DNA of 64,000 nt from Streptomyces capillispiralis (lineage in GTDB: Bacteria; Actinomycetota; Actinomycetes; Streptomycetales; Streptomycetaceae): positions 1,612,001 to 1,676,000 of the forward strand of contig NZ_VIWV01000001.1 of NCBI RefSeq assembly GCF_007829875.1, read 5' to 3'. Under the pieces are notes generated by a model. The model saw nothing but the letters and a program-made list of their open reading frames with translations. It was not told the DNA's origin and did no database searches. Positions 34,933-42,594 of this stretch are shown here, one piece after another. The translations under genes were made by a program, and so were the position numbers. Numbering within the stretch: the first letter of the stretch is position 1; the number at the start of each line of letters is the position of its first letter.

Positions 34933-35717
34933 GCGGGGCACGGGCGGCGAACCGTTCACCCGGCACCGCACGCATCGGGCGGCAGCGCACCACGGAACGG
35001 GTCGTTCCGTCCGCCGAGCACGCCTGGTCCGCCGATCCCTACGCCGACGCCCTGCACACCGGCCGGGGCCCGCTCTTCCTGCGCCGGGCCGACGGATGGC
35101 TGCTGCCGCTGGACGTGGAACGCTGGTGCGCGGAGGCCGACGCGGCGGACCTGGAGGTGCTGCGGCGCTGCGAGGGCACGGTGCTGGACGTGGGCTGCGG
35201 TCCGGGGCGGCTGGTGGCGGCCCTGGGCGTCCAGGGCCGCCGCGCGCTCGGCATCGACGTCAGCGCGGCCGCGGTGGCGCACACGGTCCGGCGGGGCGGG
35301 CAGGCGCTGCTCCGCTCCGTCTTCGACCCGCTGCCCGGCACCGGCCGCTGGGGCACGGCCCTGCTCCTCGACGGCAACATCGGCATCGGCGGCGACCCGG
35401 GCGCCCTGCTGGAGCGGCTGGCCCGGCTCCTCGCACCGGGCGGCCTGACGATCATCGAGACGGTGCCGTACCCGGACGTCGACGAACGCGCCCTGGTCCA
35501 CGTCACCGACGCCCACGGCGCCCCCGGCACCCCCTTCCCCTGGGCCCGCCTCGGCACCCCGGCGCTGCTGGGGTACGCGCGGGGCGCGGGCTGGCGGGCC
35601 GAGGCCGAGTGGTCGGCCGGTGAACGCTCCTTCGTGGCGCTGCGCGGCCCCGGCGCGACCGGGGCACGCCCCCGGCCCGGAGGGACGAAGGCCCACGGCG
35701 CCCACCGGGCCGGGTGA
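34929..35717 (+). CDS. Class I SAM-dependent methyltransferase
   Basis: 262 residues from GTG overlapping the DUF2064 stop (GTGA). SAM motif I is VLDVGCGPGRLVAALG; the acidic loop is ALGIDVSAAAV; motif IV region is GTALLLDGNIGIGGDPGALLERLARLLAPGGLTIIE. The N-terminal stretch FLRRADGWLLPLDVERWCAEADAADLEVL is characteristic of methyltransferases in this cluster type. A small-molecule, lipid or sugar acceptor is likely but not identified. The last 20 residues are Pro/Gly/His-rich and probably disordered. Confidence 0.91.
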   Translation: MSGARAANRSPGTARIGRQRTTERVVPSAEHAWSADPYADALHTGRGPLFLRRADGWLLPLDVERWCAEADAADLEVLRRCEGTVLDVGCGPGRLVAALGVQGRRALGIDVSAAAVAHTVRRGGQALLRSVFDPLPGTGRWGTALLLDGNIGIGGDPGALLERLARLLAPGGLTIIETVPYPDVDERALVHVTDAHGAPGTPFPWARLGTPALLGYARGAGWRAEAEWSAGERSFVALRGPGATGARPRPGGTKAHGAHRAG

Positions 35718-35835
35718 ACCGGGCCGGAAGCGCGTACGGGACAGCGAAGCGGGCGCCCCCTTGCGTGCGGGCGCGCGATCTGCGGGCGCCGGGCGCCGCG
35801 GTGGCCCGTGCCCCGCGCCGCTCCCCGCACACGCC

Positions 35836-35871
35836 GGTGCGCCGGCCCCTCGTCCACGGGACCGGCGCACC
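35836..35871. terminator. Bidirectional terminator between the methyltransferase and a membrane protein
   Basis: GGTGCGCCGG and CCGGCGCACC form a perfect 10-base stem with a 16-base loop in the 173-base gap between convergent genes. Confidence 0.65.
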
Positions 35872-35890
35872 GTCGAGCGGCCGTCGACCG

Positions 35891-36355
35891 TCATGAGTCA
35901 GCGGGCGGTCGCCTCCTCCGGCGCACCGCGAACACCACCGCCGAACCGCCGAACAGGACGGCCGTGACGAGCAGCCAGCGGAACAGGAAGCCGTCCGCCG
36001 ACAGGCCCGCGACGCCGGCGTAGCGCTCGGACACCCTGCCGGTGATCAGCGGGAACCAGACGAGCAGCAGCAGCCCGGACAGCGCGGCCGGCACCCGCAG
36101 GTGATGCACCCACACCCTGCGCCGGCTGCCCACGCCCTTCACGAGCGCACGGTCGGCCGCCGCGTACAGCGGCAGCAGCACCAGGTCGTGGAGCACCGCC
36201 GCGCCCACGAACCACAGCGCGACCATGAACCAGTCGCCGTCGAGGAGCCGCACCCCCGCGTACGCGCAGAGGGCGAAGGAGCAGAGAAGGACGAGCAGGT
36301 GGAACGGGCTGCCGAGCACAGGGCGGAGCATTCTGTACGGCACGGAGCGTCGCAC
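35891..36355 (-). CDS. Small four-helix membrane protein
   Basis: 154 residues if started at GTG 36355, where AGGAG lies 10 bases upstream; other in-frame starts exist. Membrane helices are apparent at about 18-36 (FHLLVLLCSFALCAYAGV), 42-62, 85-105 and 120-143. The C-terminus is Arg-rich. No family was recognised beyond a Streptomyces-type conserved membrane protein. It lies 47 bases downstream of the molybdoprotein gene on the same strand and may help anchor or assemble it. Confidence 0.75.
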   Translation of the reverse strand: MRRSVPYRMLRPVLGSPFHLLVLLCSFALCAYAGVRLLDGDWFMVALWFVGAAVLHDLVLLPLYAAADRALVKGVGSRRRVWVHHLRVPAALSGLLLLVWFPLITGRVSERYAGVAGLSADGFLFRWLLVTAVLFGGSAVVFAVRRRRRPPADS

Positions 36356-36402
36356 GGGAACGGGTCTCCTCTCAGGTCGCACGCATCGCCTCACAGGCCG
36401 CC

Positions 36403-37680
36403 TCACAGGTCACCGAAGGTCAGCCGGGCGACCCACTTGGTGTTGAGCACGCCGGGAGCGGCGGGGACGATGATCCGGGCCGGATGGCCGTGATCGGGGG
36501 TCAGCTCCTCACCGTTGACGAACAGGGCGAGCAGGGAGCGCGGGTCGGCCACCTGGTTGGCGCGCAGCGCGGCGCGCCGGAAGGCACCGCGGCGTTGCAG
36601 CGACTCCACGAACACGTCGACCGGGTCGTCGTGGCCGACGAGCGCCGCGAGGTCCCGCAGCCGTACGCCGCGCCACCACTGGTCGGAGGTGGACCAGCCC
36701 TCCACGCAGGCGATGGGCAGCGCCGCGCTGTGCAGCGGCATGCCGAGCAGGTCGGCCCGGCCGAGCCGGACGGTGCCCGAGCGGCCGGTGACGGCCAGCC
36801 GCCACGCCTCCTCGCTCGTCTCGGCGGCGCGGATCCCGGCGTAGGCGGCCGTCTTGTTGATCTGGAAGGCGCCGGGTCCTGAGCCGGGTTCGGGGCCGCC
36901 GTGCGGGGTGAGGACGGCGGTCTCGCGCAGCGGCCCGTCGAAGGAGCGCCCGGCGGAGGTGGCGAGGAGCAGCAGTGAGCCGCCGCCGACCAGCCCGAGC
37001 GCCCCGCGCCGCGAGACGGTCGGCCGGTCGGGACGCGCGGCCACCAGCTCGTCGGTCGCGTCGTCACTCGCCTCCCCCTCCGCATCCCCCTCGCGCATTG
37101 TCCGCAGAGTGCGCAGCGCCACCGGCGCCTTCAGCACCACGTGGGCGACGAACGCGCCGAAGAACACCCAGGCGCCGTAGAGGTGCAGCGGGTAGAAGGA
37201 GCCGGGGAAGACGTAGTCGAGCTGGACGTTGAGGATGCCCGTGGTGAACTCGAACAGCGCGCCGCCGACGAGGAGCAGCAGCGAGATCCGCTCCAGGGCG
37301 TGGGTGAGCGAGCGGGCCGGCGGCAGGGTGAACAGCTTGGGCACCACCGACCACAGCTTGGCCAGCAGCACAGGGACCAGCGCGAGCCCGAGCGTGACGT
37401 GGACGCCCTGCGTGAGCCGGTACAGCCACGGCGGGTCGGTGGGCCAGGGGAAGAGGTAGAAGCCGAGGATCCCCTTGTCGGGGGTCTTGTCGTTCACCGG
37501 CGCCAGGTCCGGGTTGTACGCGGCGTACGACAGCAGTCCCGTCACGAACAGGATCGGTACGCCCGCGAGGAGGACCACCCCGAGCACCGAGGTGAACCGG
37601 GGGCCGCGCAGCGGGCTGCGCCAGAAGTCCCGCGAGAACGGGCCACGCCCGGGGCGGGTGGGGAGCAATGACCGTGCCAT
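36403..37680 (-). CDS. Membrane-anchored sulfite-oxidase-family molybdopterin protein with internal Tat motif
   Basis: 425 residues from ATG (MARSLLPTRPGRG). Four N-terminal membrane helices resemble a cytochrome b561/heme anchor (about 31-53, 88-110, 131-151, 165-187; His in QGVHVTLG and YPLHLYGAW). A cytoplasmic loop then carries SRRGALGLVGGG (Arg224-Arg225) before a fifth helix. The C-terminal domain (about 270-425) is a sulfite-oxidase fold with the molybdenum-ligating Cys325 in ACVEGWST and GHPARIIVPAAPG. The layout predicts that helices 1-4 use Sec and the last uses Tat, as for actinobacterial Rieske proteins. The redox substrate is unknown. Confidence 0.9.
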   Translation of the reverse strand: MARSLLPTRPGRGPFSRDFWRSPLRGPRFTSVLGVVLLAGVPILFVTGLLSYAAYNPDLAPVNDKTPDKGILGFYLFPWPTDPPWLYRLTQGVHVTLGLALVPVLLAKLWSVVPKLFTLPPARSLTHALERISLLLLVGGALFEFTTGILNVQLDYVFPGSFYPLHLYGAWVFFGAFVAHVVLKAPVALRTLRTMREGDAEGEASDDATDELVAARPDRPTVSRRGALGLVGGGSLLLLATSAGRSFDGPLRETAVLTPHGGPEPGSGPGAFQINKTAAYAGIRAAETSEEAWRLAVTGRSGTVRLGRADLLGMPLHSAALPIACVEGWSTSDQWWRGVRLRDLAALVGHDDPVDVFVESLQRRGAFRRAALRANQVADPRSLLALFVNGEELTPDHGHPARIIVPAAPGVLNTKWVARLTFGDL

Positions 37681-37780
37681 GTGCCGACCGTAGGTCCGCA
37701 CCGCCCGGGAGAGGGTCCGTAAGCGATGACGAAACGCTGACATCCGCCCTCGCCGGCCGTTCGCCACGGCTCCCCCGGCC

Positions 37781-37786
37781 TAGCGT
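37781..37786 (+). promoter_or_regulatory. Candidate -10 of a leaderless transcript (TAGCGT)
   Basis: TAGCGT lies 6 bases before the GTG start at 37793, with no ribosome-binding site. The same hexamer is found 6 bases before the epimerase ATG at 30616, so the two cluster genes may share promoter class. Confidence 0.45.
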
Positions 37787-37792
37787 GACGGC

Positions 37793-39145
37793 GTGAACCG
37801 CGATCTTCCCCGCCCCGCCCCGAGCGGTCTCGCCCGTGATCTCCGCGTGGTCGCGGCGGCCGCGCTGCTCGTCCTGGCGGCCGTCCTGATCGGCGCCCGG
37901 ATCCAGGACCGCCACGGCACGCTCCGGGTCAACCGGCCGCCGCTGCTGGCCGACTGGGCGCCGCACGCCGGCCCGGGCACTCCGGCCGCGCTGCTCGTCG
38001 CCGCCGCCGTGGTGGCGTACGGCCCCGCCCTGGCCGCCCGGCTGCGCTGGCGGCCCCTGCTGCTCACGGTGTGGGGCGCCTCCCTGGCCTGGACCTGGTC
38101 GCTCGCCCTTGTCGACGGCTGGTCCCGGGGCGTCGCCGAGCAGCTGACCAGCACACACGAGTATCTGAGGGCCGTGGACCGCTTCCGGGACATCCCCGCC
38201 GCCCTGCGGGACTTCACCGGGCACATCCTGCTCGACACCCCCGACAACTGGCCCGCCCATGTCGCCGGGCACCCTCCGGGCGCCACCCTCACCTTCGTCG
38301 TCCTCGACCGGATCGGACTAGGCGGCGGGGGATGGGCCGGTGCCTTCGTCATCACCGTCGGCACCACCGCGGCGGTCGCGATCCTGATCGCCGTACGCCG
38401 GCTCGCCGACGAGTCGCTCGCCCGCCGCGCCGCGCCCTTCCTGGTCCTGGCCCCGGCGGCGGTGTGGGTGGGGACCTCGGCCGACGGCTTCTTCACGGCG
38501 GTCACGGCCTGGGCCGTCGCGCTGCTCGCCCTCGCCGTGACGGGGCACCGGCCGGCCCGGACCGGCTTCGGCTCGGGGCTGCTGTTCGGGCTCACCCTGT
38601 ATCTGTCGTACGGGCTCGCGCTGTTCGCGGTGATCGGCGCGGCGGTCCTGCTGCTGGGCACGCGGCGGCTGCGGCCACTGCCGTACGTGCTCGCCGGGCT
38701 CCTGGTCGTGCCGGTGGTGTTCACCGCGCTGGGGTTCGACTGGTGGGAGGCGTACCGGCTGCTGGTCACCCGCTACTACCAGGGGGCGGGCGGGGTACGG
38801 CCGTACGGGTACTGGGTCTGGGCGAATCTCGCGTGCGCGGTGCTGATCACCGGCCCGGCGACGTTGGCCGGGCTGCGCAGGGGCGGCGGCCTGCTGCTCC
38901 GGGACCGCGCCCGGCCCACCCGCACCGCCGCTGGCCGTCTCGGCCTGCTGCTCGTGGCCGCGCTCCTCGCGCTGCTGATCGCCGATCTGTCCGGGATGAG
39001 CAAGGCGGAGACGGAACGCATCTGGCTGCCCTTCGCGTTCTGGCTGCTGCCCGCCGCTGCCTTCCTGCCCGGCCCGCGCGCCTGGCTCGCCGGGCAGGCC
39101 GTCCTCGCCCTGCTCCTCAACCACCTGCTGCTCACCGGCTGGTGA
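37793..39145 (+). CDS. Polytopic membrane protein, possible GT-C-type glycosyltransferase
   Basis: 450 residues from GTG with about ten membrane helices. After helix 2-3 a long outside loop contains DNWPAHVAGHPPGATLTFVVLDR, then more helices, an aromatic loop (DWWEAYRLLVTRYYQGAGGVRPYGYWVWANL) and ...MSKAETERIWLPFAFWLL. The topology and the loop after the first helices fit GT-C transferases that use polyprenyl-phosphate sugars, which would match the GT2 protein encoded nearby. No firm family was recognised. It is divergent from the molybdoprotein gene. Confidence 0.82.
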   Translation: MNRDLPRPAPSGLARDLRVVAAAALLVLAAVLIGARIQDRHGTLRVNRPPLLADWAPHAGPGTPAALLVAAAVVAYGPALAARLRWRPLLLTVWGASLAWTWSLALVDGWSRGVAEQLTSTHEYLRAVDRFRDIPAALRDFTGHILLDTPDNWPAHVAGHPPGATLTFVVLDRIGLGGGGWAGAFVITVGTTAAVAILIAVRRLADESLARRAAPFLVLAPAAVWVGTSADGFFTAVTAWAVALLALAVTGHRPARTGFGSGLLFGLTLYLSYGLALFAVIGAAVLLLGTRRLRPLPYVLAGLLVVPVVFTALGFDWWEAYRLLVTRYYQGAGGVRPYGYWVWANLACAVLITGPATLAGLRRGGGLLLRDRARPTRTAAGRLGLLLVAALLALLIADLSGMSKAETERIWLPFAFWLLPAAAFLPGPRAWLAGQAVLALLLNHLLLTGW

Positions 39146-39154
39146 GCAGCAGGT
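39123..39154. terminator. Bidirectional terminator overlapping a stop codon
   Basis: A perfect 14-base stem (ACCTGCTGCTCACC and complement) with loop GGCT contains the last codons and the stop of the membrane protein gene. It ends 7 bases before the convergent msrB stop. It serves both genes. Confidence 0.8.
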
Positions 39155-39160
39155 ACGGCA

Positions 39161-39568
39161 TCAGCCCTCGGCGGGCCGGAGGCGCAGCGAGATGCTGTTG
39201 ATGCAGTACCGCTGGTCGGTGGGCGTCGGGTAGCCCTCGCCCTCGAAGACGTGCCCCAGATGGGAGCCGCAGCGGGCGCAGCGGACCTCGGTGCGCACCA
39301 TGCCGTGCGAGCGGTCCTCCACCAGCTCCACGGCGTCGGTGTCCTTGGGGTCGTAGAAGGACGGCCAGCCGCAGTGCGACTCGAACTTGGTGCCCGAGGT
39401 GAACAGCTCGGCGCCGCAGGCGCGGCAGGAGTAGACGCCCTCGGTCCTGGTGTCGGTGTACTCACCGGTGAAGGCGGGTTCCGTCGCCGCCTGGCGCAGA
39501 ACGGCGTACTCCGACGACGACAGTTCCGCGCGCCACTGCTCGTCCGGCTTCTCCACGTCGTACGGCAT
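39161..39568 (-). CDS. msrB: Peptide-methionine (R)-S-oxide reductase
   Basis: 135 residues, normal MsrB length. Zinc cysteines occur as CRAC and CARC, with the active-site Cys in RYCINSISLRL. Substrate-pocket motifs are GTKFESHCGWPSF and GSHLGHVFEGEGYPTPTDQRYC. It reduces methionine-R-sulfoxide in oxidised proteins using thioredoxin, in the cytoplasm. It lies 14 bases downstream of murC on the same strand, so co-transcription is likely. Confidence 0.98.
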   Translation of the reverse strand: MPYDVEKPDEQWRAELSSSEYAVLRQAATEPAFTGEYTDTRTEGVYSCRACGAELFTSGTKFESHCGWPSFYDPKDTDAVELVEDRSHGMVRTEVRCARCGSHLGHVFEGEGYPTPTDQRYCINSISLRLRPAEG

Positions 39569-39582
39569 GAGCTTCCAGCCCC

Positions 39583-40971
39583 TTACTTCGACAGACGGTC
39601 CAGGATGTGCGGGCCGAGGTCGGTGACGTCGCCCGCTCCCATGGTCAGAACGAGATCACCGGGCTTCGCCATTCCCGCGATCACCGCGGGGGCGTCGGCC
39701 TTGTCGTGGACGGCCGTGACGTCGGCGCCGGCCGCGCGGGCCGCGTCGATGATCAGCTCGCTGGTGACGCCGGGGACCGGGTCCTCGCGGGCCGGGTAGA
39801 TGTCCAGCACCACGGAGGCGTCGGCCAGGGCCAGCGCCTGCCCCATCTCGGTGCCCAGCTCCCGGGTGCGGGAGAACAGGTGGGGCTGGAAGAGCACGAG
39901 GATGCGGCCGTCGCCGGCGGCGGCGCGCATCGCCTCCAGGTCGGCGGTCATCTCGGTCGGGTGGTGCGCGTAGGAGTCGATGACCTGTACGCCGGCCTCC
40001 TCGCCCTTGAGCTGGAGGCGCCGCTTGACCCCGGTGTACGCGGCCAGCGCCGGGGCCAGCTCGGCGGCCGGGACGCCGAGCGCCGCGCCCGCGGCGAGCG
40101 CGGCCACCGCGTTGAGCGCGTAGTGCTTGCCGGGGACGGACACGGTGAAGGTGAGCCGGTCGCCGTCCAGCTCGACGGTCACCTCGCTCCTCAGGCCCTG
40201 CGGGACGACCGACAGCACCCGCACGTCGGCGTCCGCCGCCTCGCCGTACGTCACCGTCCGCACCGAGCCGTCCAGCCGCCGGGTCAGCTCCCGGGCGCCC
40301 TCGTGGTCGGCGGAGATCACCAGCGTGCCGCCGGGCACGATCCGGCCGACGAACGTCCCGAAGGACTCGTGGATCTCCTCCATGGACGCGTAGTTGGCGT
40401 GGTGGTCCAGCTCCACGTTGAGGATGATCGCGACCTCGGGCGCGTACTTGTGGAAGCTGCGGTCGGACTCGTCGGCCTCGGCTACGAAGATCTCGCCCGC
40501 GCCGTGCAGCGCGTTGGAGCCGGGGGCGTCCAGGTCGCCGCCGATCGCGTACGACGGCTCGCGGCCCAGCTCGGTCAGGGAGACGGCCAGCATGGAGGTG
40601 GTGGTGGTCTTGCCGTGGGTGCCGGCCACCGCGATCGGGCGCAGGCCGTCCATCAGGGCGGCGAGGGCGTCGGAGCGGTGCACCACCGGGATGCCCAGCT
40701 CGGCCGCCCGCACCAGCTCGGGGTTGTCCTCGCGGATGGCGGAGGAGACGACCACGCAGCTGGCGTCGTCGGCGAGGTGCCCGGCGGCGTGGCCGATGTG
40801 CACGGTGGCGCCGAGCGCGCGCAGGGCGTCGGCGGTCGCGGAGTCCTTGGCGTCGCTGCCGGCCACCTTCGCGCCGCGCTGGGCGAGGATCTTGGCGATG
40901 CCCGACATCCCGGCGCCGCCGATGCCGATGAAGTGCGGTCGGTCCATGGCGGTAGGAAGGCCGGGTGCCAT
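39583..40971 (-). CDS. murC: UDP-N-acetylmuramate--L-alanine ligase
   Basis: 462 residues from ATG (MAPGLPTAMDRPHFIG); a second ATG eight codons later is possible. The nucleotide motif is FIGIGGAGMSGIAKIL, the ATP loop AGTHGKTTTTSM, and the Mur ligase signatures are EADESDRSFHKY, ILNVELDHHANY, DSYAHHPTEMTADLEA and LFQPHLFSRTREL. It adds L-alanine to UDP-MurNAc, the first peptide step of peptidoglycan synthesis. It lies outside the dcw cluster, as in other Streptomyces. Confidence 0.98.
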   Translation of the reverse strand: MAPGLPTAMDRPHFIGIGGAGMSGIAKILAQRGAKVAGSDAKDSATADALRALGATVHIGHAAGHLADDASCVVVSSAIREDNPELVRAAELGIPVVHRSDALAALMDGLRPIAVAGTHGKTTTTSMLAVSLTELGREPSYAIGGDLDAPGSNALHGAGEIFVAEADESDRSFHKYAPEVAIILNVELDHHANYASMEEIHESFGTFVGRIVPGGTLVISADHEGARELTRRLDGSVRTVTYGEAADADVRVLSVVPQGLRSEVTVELDGDRLTFTVSVPGKHYALNAVAALAAGAALGVPAAELAPALAAYTGVKRRLQLKGEEAGVQVIDSYAHHPTEMTADLEAMRAAAGDGRILVLFQPHLFSRTRELGTEMGQALALADASVVLDIYPAREDPVPGVTSELIIDAARAAGADVTAVHDKADAPAVIAGMAKPGDLVLTMGAGDVTDLGPHILDRLSK

Positions 40972-41051
40972 GCGTGTTCTCCCAGTGGTGCGACGAGCGG
41001 GACGGCGGTCTTCGCGCCCCCTCCGGCGGGGCGGGAGAGCGCCGCCCCAGC

Positions 41052-41525
41052 CTATGCCTTGCTGTGGGAGAAGAGTTTCAGCACCGGCACCCCCACCTTG
41101 TGCCGGGCCCGGGAGGCCCAGTCCCGGTGAAAGAACTCCTCCACGTAGTGCGGATCGGTCAGGACGATCACCTCGTCCGCCCCGACCTCCTCCACCATGG
41201 CCTTCAGCGCGTCCAGGGGGTGGTCCCCGATGAGACGGCCCTCGGCCTCGTCGCCGGTCGCTCTGAGGGCCTGCAGGGACACCTCCAGGGCCCGCTCCCC
41301 CACGCTCTTGGCCTCCTCCCCCTCGGGGGTCCCGCCCTCGCGGACGGCCTCGTCGAGCTCGCCGAGCGCGACGTCGTCGATGGCCCTCAGCAGCCGGTCG
41401 GCCTGTTCGCCGCGCGGCTGGAGCAGCACGTGGAAGGAGACCGGCTCGTCGCCGTGCAGCGTGGTGACGAACTCCACGTCGGCGGACGTCAGGGCCTTCT
41501 CGATCATCAGTACGCTTGTGAACAC
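41052..41525 (-). CDS. Conserved protein with a UspA-like fold, upstream of murC
   Basis: 157 residues from GTG, with an AGGGG element upstream. An alpha/beta pattern runs from SVLMIEKALTSADVEFVTTLHGDEPVSFHVLLQPRGEQADRLL to VGADEVIVLTDPHYVEEFFHRDWASRARHKVGVPVLKLF, close to universal-stress-protein strands. The ATP-binding G-2x-G-9x-G-S/T loop is absent. Database entries sometimes label such proteins indole-3-glycerol-phosphate synthase, which the sequence does not support. It lies 80 bases upstream of murC on the same strand; the function is unknown. Confidence 0.8.
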   Translation of the reverse strand: MFTSVLMIEKALTSADVEFVTTLHGDEPVSFHVLLQPRGEQADRLLRAIDDVALGELDEAVREGGTPEGEEAKSVGERALEVSLQALRATGDEAEGRLIGDHPLDALKAMVEEVGADEVIVLTDPHYVEEFFHRDWASRARHKVGVPVLKLFSHSKA

Positions 41526-41686
41526 CAGGCGCCCCTTTTCCTCGGAGGGCCCGCGGGCCCTCTGCTCCGTGGGCCGAGCCAGGCCCCGCGGAAACCATCC
41601 TGCCCCGTGTTCGCACGGGTACCGCCGGATTCAGTCTCGCCCGTCACCGGGCCCGGGGGGCGGATGGGTTCCGCCGATCGCCGGAC

Positions 41687-41710
41687 CCGCGGTCACCGCG
41701 GTCACCGCGG
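41687..41710 (+). repeat. Short 9-base tandem repeat
   Basis: CCGCGGTCA is repeated 2.7 times in the non-coding gap (41526-41762) between the UspA-like gene and the reductase gene. No promoter or regulator can be assigned to it. Confidence 0.6.
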
Positions 41711-41762
41711 ACACACGCCCGGACGTCCCTGCTCATGACCGGACATTCCCGAGCAAGTCCCT

Positions 41763-42557
41763 TCAGGTCCGCTGATACCGCGTGAACAGGAAACCGTCTT
41801 CCTCCAACATCGACTTCAGCGCGAAACGACGCGGAAGTGTCACCGAGGGTCCACCCGCGATGCGCTGCGCGTCACCGGCGGTGAGCATCGGGGCGACGGT
41901 GAGGCAGAGCTCGTCCAGCACCCCGGCCGCCACCACCTGGCCCAGCAGGCGCGGGCCCCCCTCGGTCAGCAGCCGGGTGTGGCCGAGGCCGGCGAGCTCG
42001 CGCACCGCCCGCGCGGGGTCCACCCCGGCGCCCTCCCCGGCGGGCACCACCCGCACGCCCGCCCGCTCGGCGGCCGCGACCCGCTCCGGGGCGGCCCCGG
42101 CGCCGGTCAGGAGCAGCGTGGGCACCAGGGGCGAGGTGAACAGCGGCAGGGAGAAGTCGAGGTCGAGGCCGGCCGTCACCACCGCGACCGCGGGCGCCGG
42201 TCCCTGCCCGGCCGCCGCGCGCGCCGCCGCGAACTCGGTCCGCGCGCGTGCCGGGCGGTAGCCCTCCTGCCGTACCGTCTCCGCGCCGACGACGACCACG
42301 TCCGCGAGGGCCCGCAGCACACCGAAGATCCGCATGTCGGCCGCGCAGGAGATGGGCTGGGAGCGGCCCTCGTGCTGGGCGGCCCCGTCGAGGGTGGACA
42401 CCATGTTGGCCCGCAGCCACGGCTCGCGGCCGCCGGGCCCCGGCTCGGGGTAGGCGTACGCGGCGGCCAGCTCGGCGAGACTCCACTCGCCGCCGTCCTC
42501 CCCGCCGGGAGCTGCTGTTTCGTCGGTCACGTGGGGCACGGGGAACAGGCGTCGCAT
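41763..42557 (-). CDS. Pyrimidine reductase family protein (RibD C-terminal domain)
   Basis: 264 residues from ATG (MRRLFPVPHV). The RibD_C/dihydrofolate-reductase-like fold shows REPWLRANMVSTLDGAAQHEGRSQPIS, IFGVLRALADVVVVGAETVRQEGY, the NADPH loop HTRLLTEGGPRLLGQVVAAG and a C-terminal strand. RibD reductases reduce the ribosyl-amino-pyrimidine in riboflavin synthesis, but no deaminase domain and no rib genes are adjacent, so the substrate may differ. It is divergent from the ZapE-like gene by 37 bases. Confidence 0.9.
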   Translation of the reverse strand: MRRLFPVPHVTDETAAPGGEDGGEWSLAELAAAYAYPEPGPGGREPWLRANMVSTLDGAAQHEGRSQPISCAADMRIFGVLRALADVVVVGAETVRQEGYRPARARTEFAAARAAAGQGPAPAVAVVTAGLDLDFSLPLFTSPLVPTLLLTGAGAAPERVAAAERAGVRVVPAGEGAGVDPARAVRELAGLGHTRLLTEGGPRLLGQVVAAGVLDELCLTVAPMLTAGDAQRIAGGPSVTLPRRFALKSMLEEDGFLFTRYQRT

Positions 42558-42594
42558 GCCGGGCAGTCTTCCACGCGACGTAGCATGGGGGACC

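Noticed and set aside
41052..41525. Indole-3-glycerol-phosphate synthase
   Set aside because: Only 157 residues and no (beta/alpha)8 barrel or catalytic Lys/Glu motifs; a UspA-like fold fits better.
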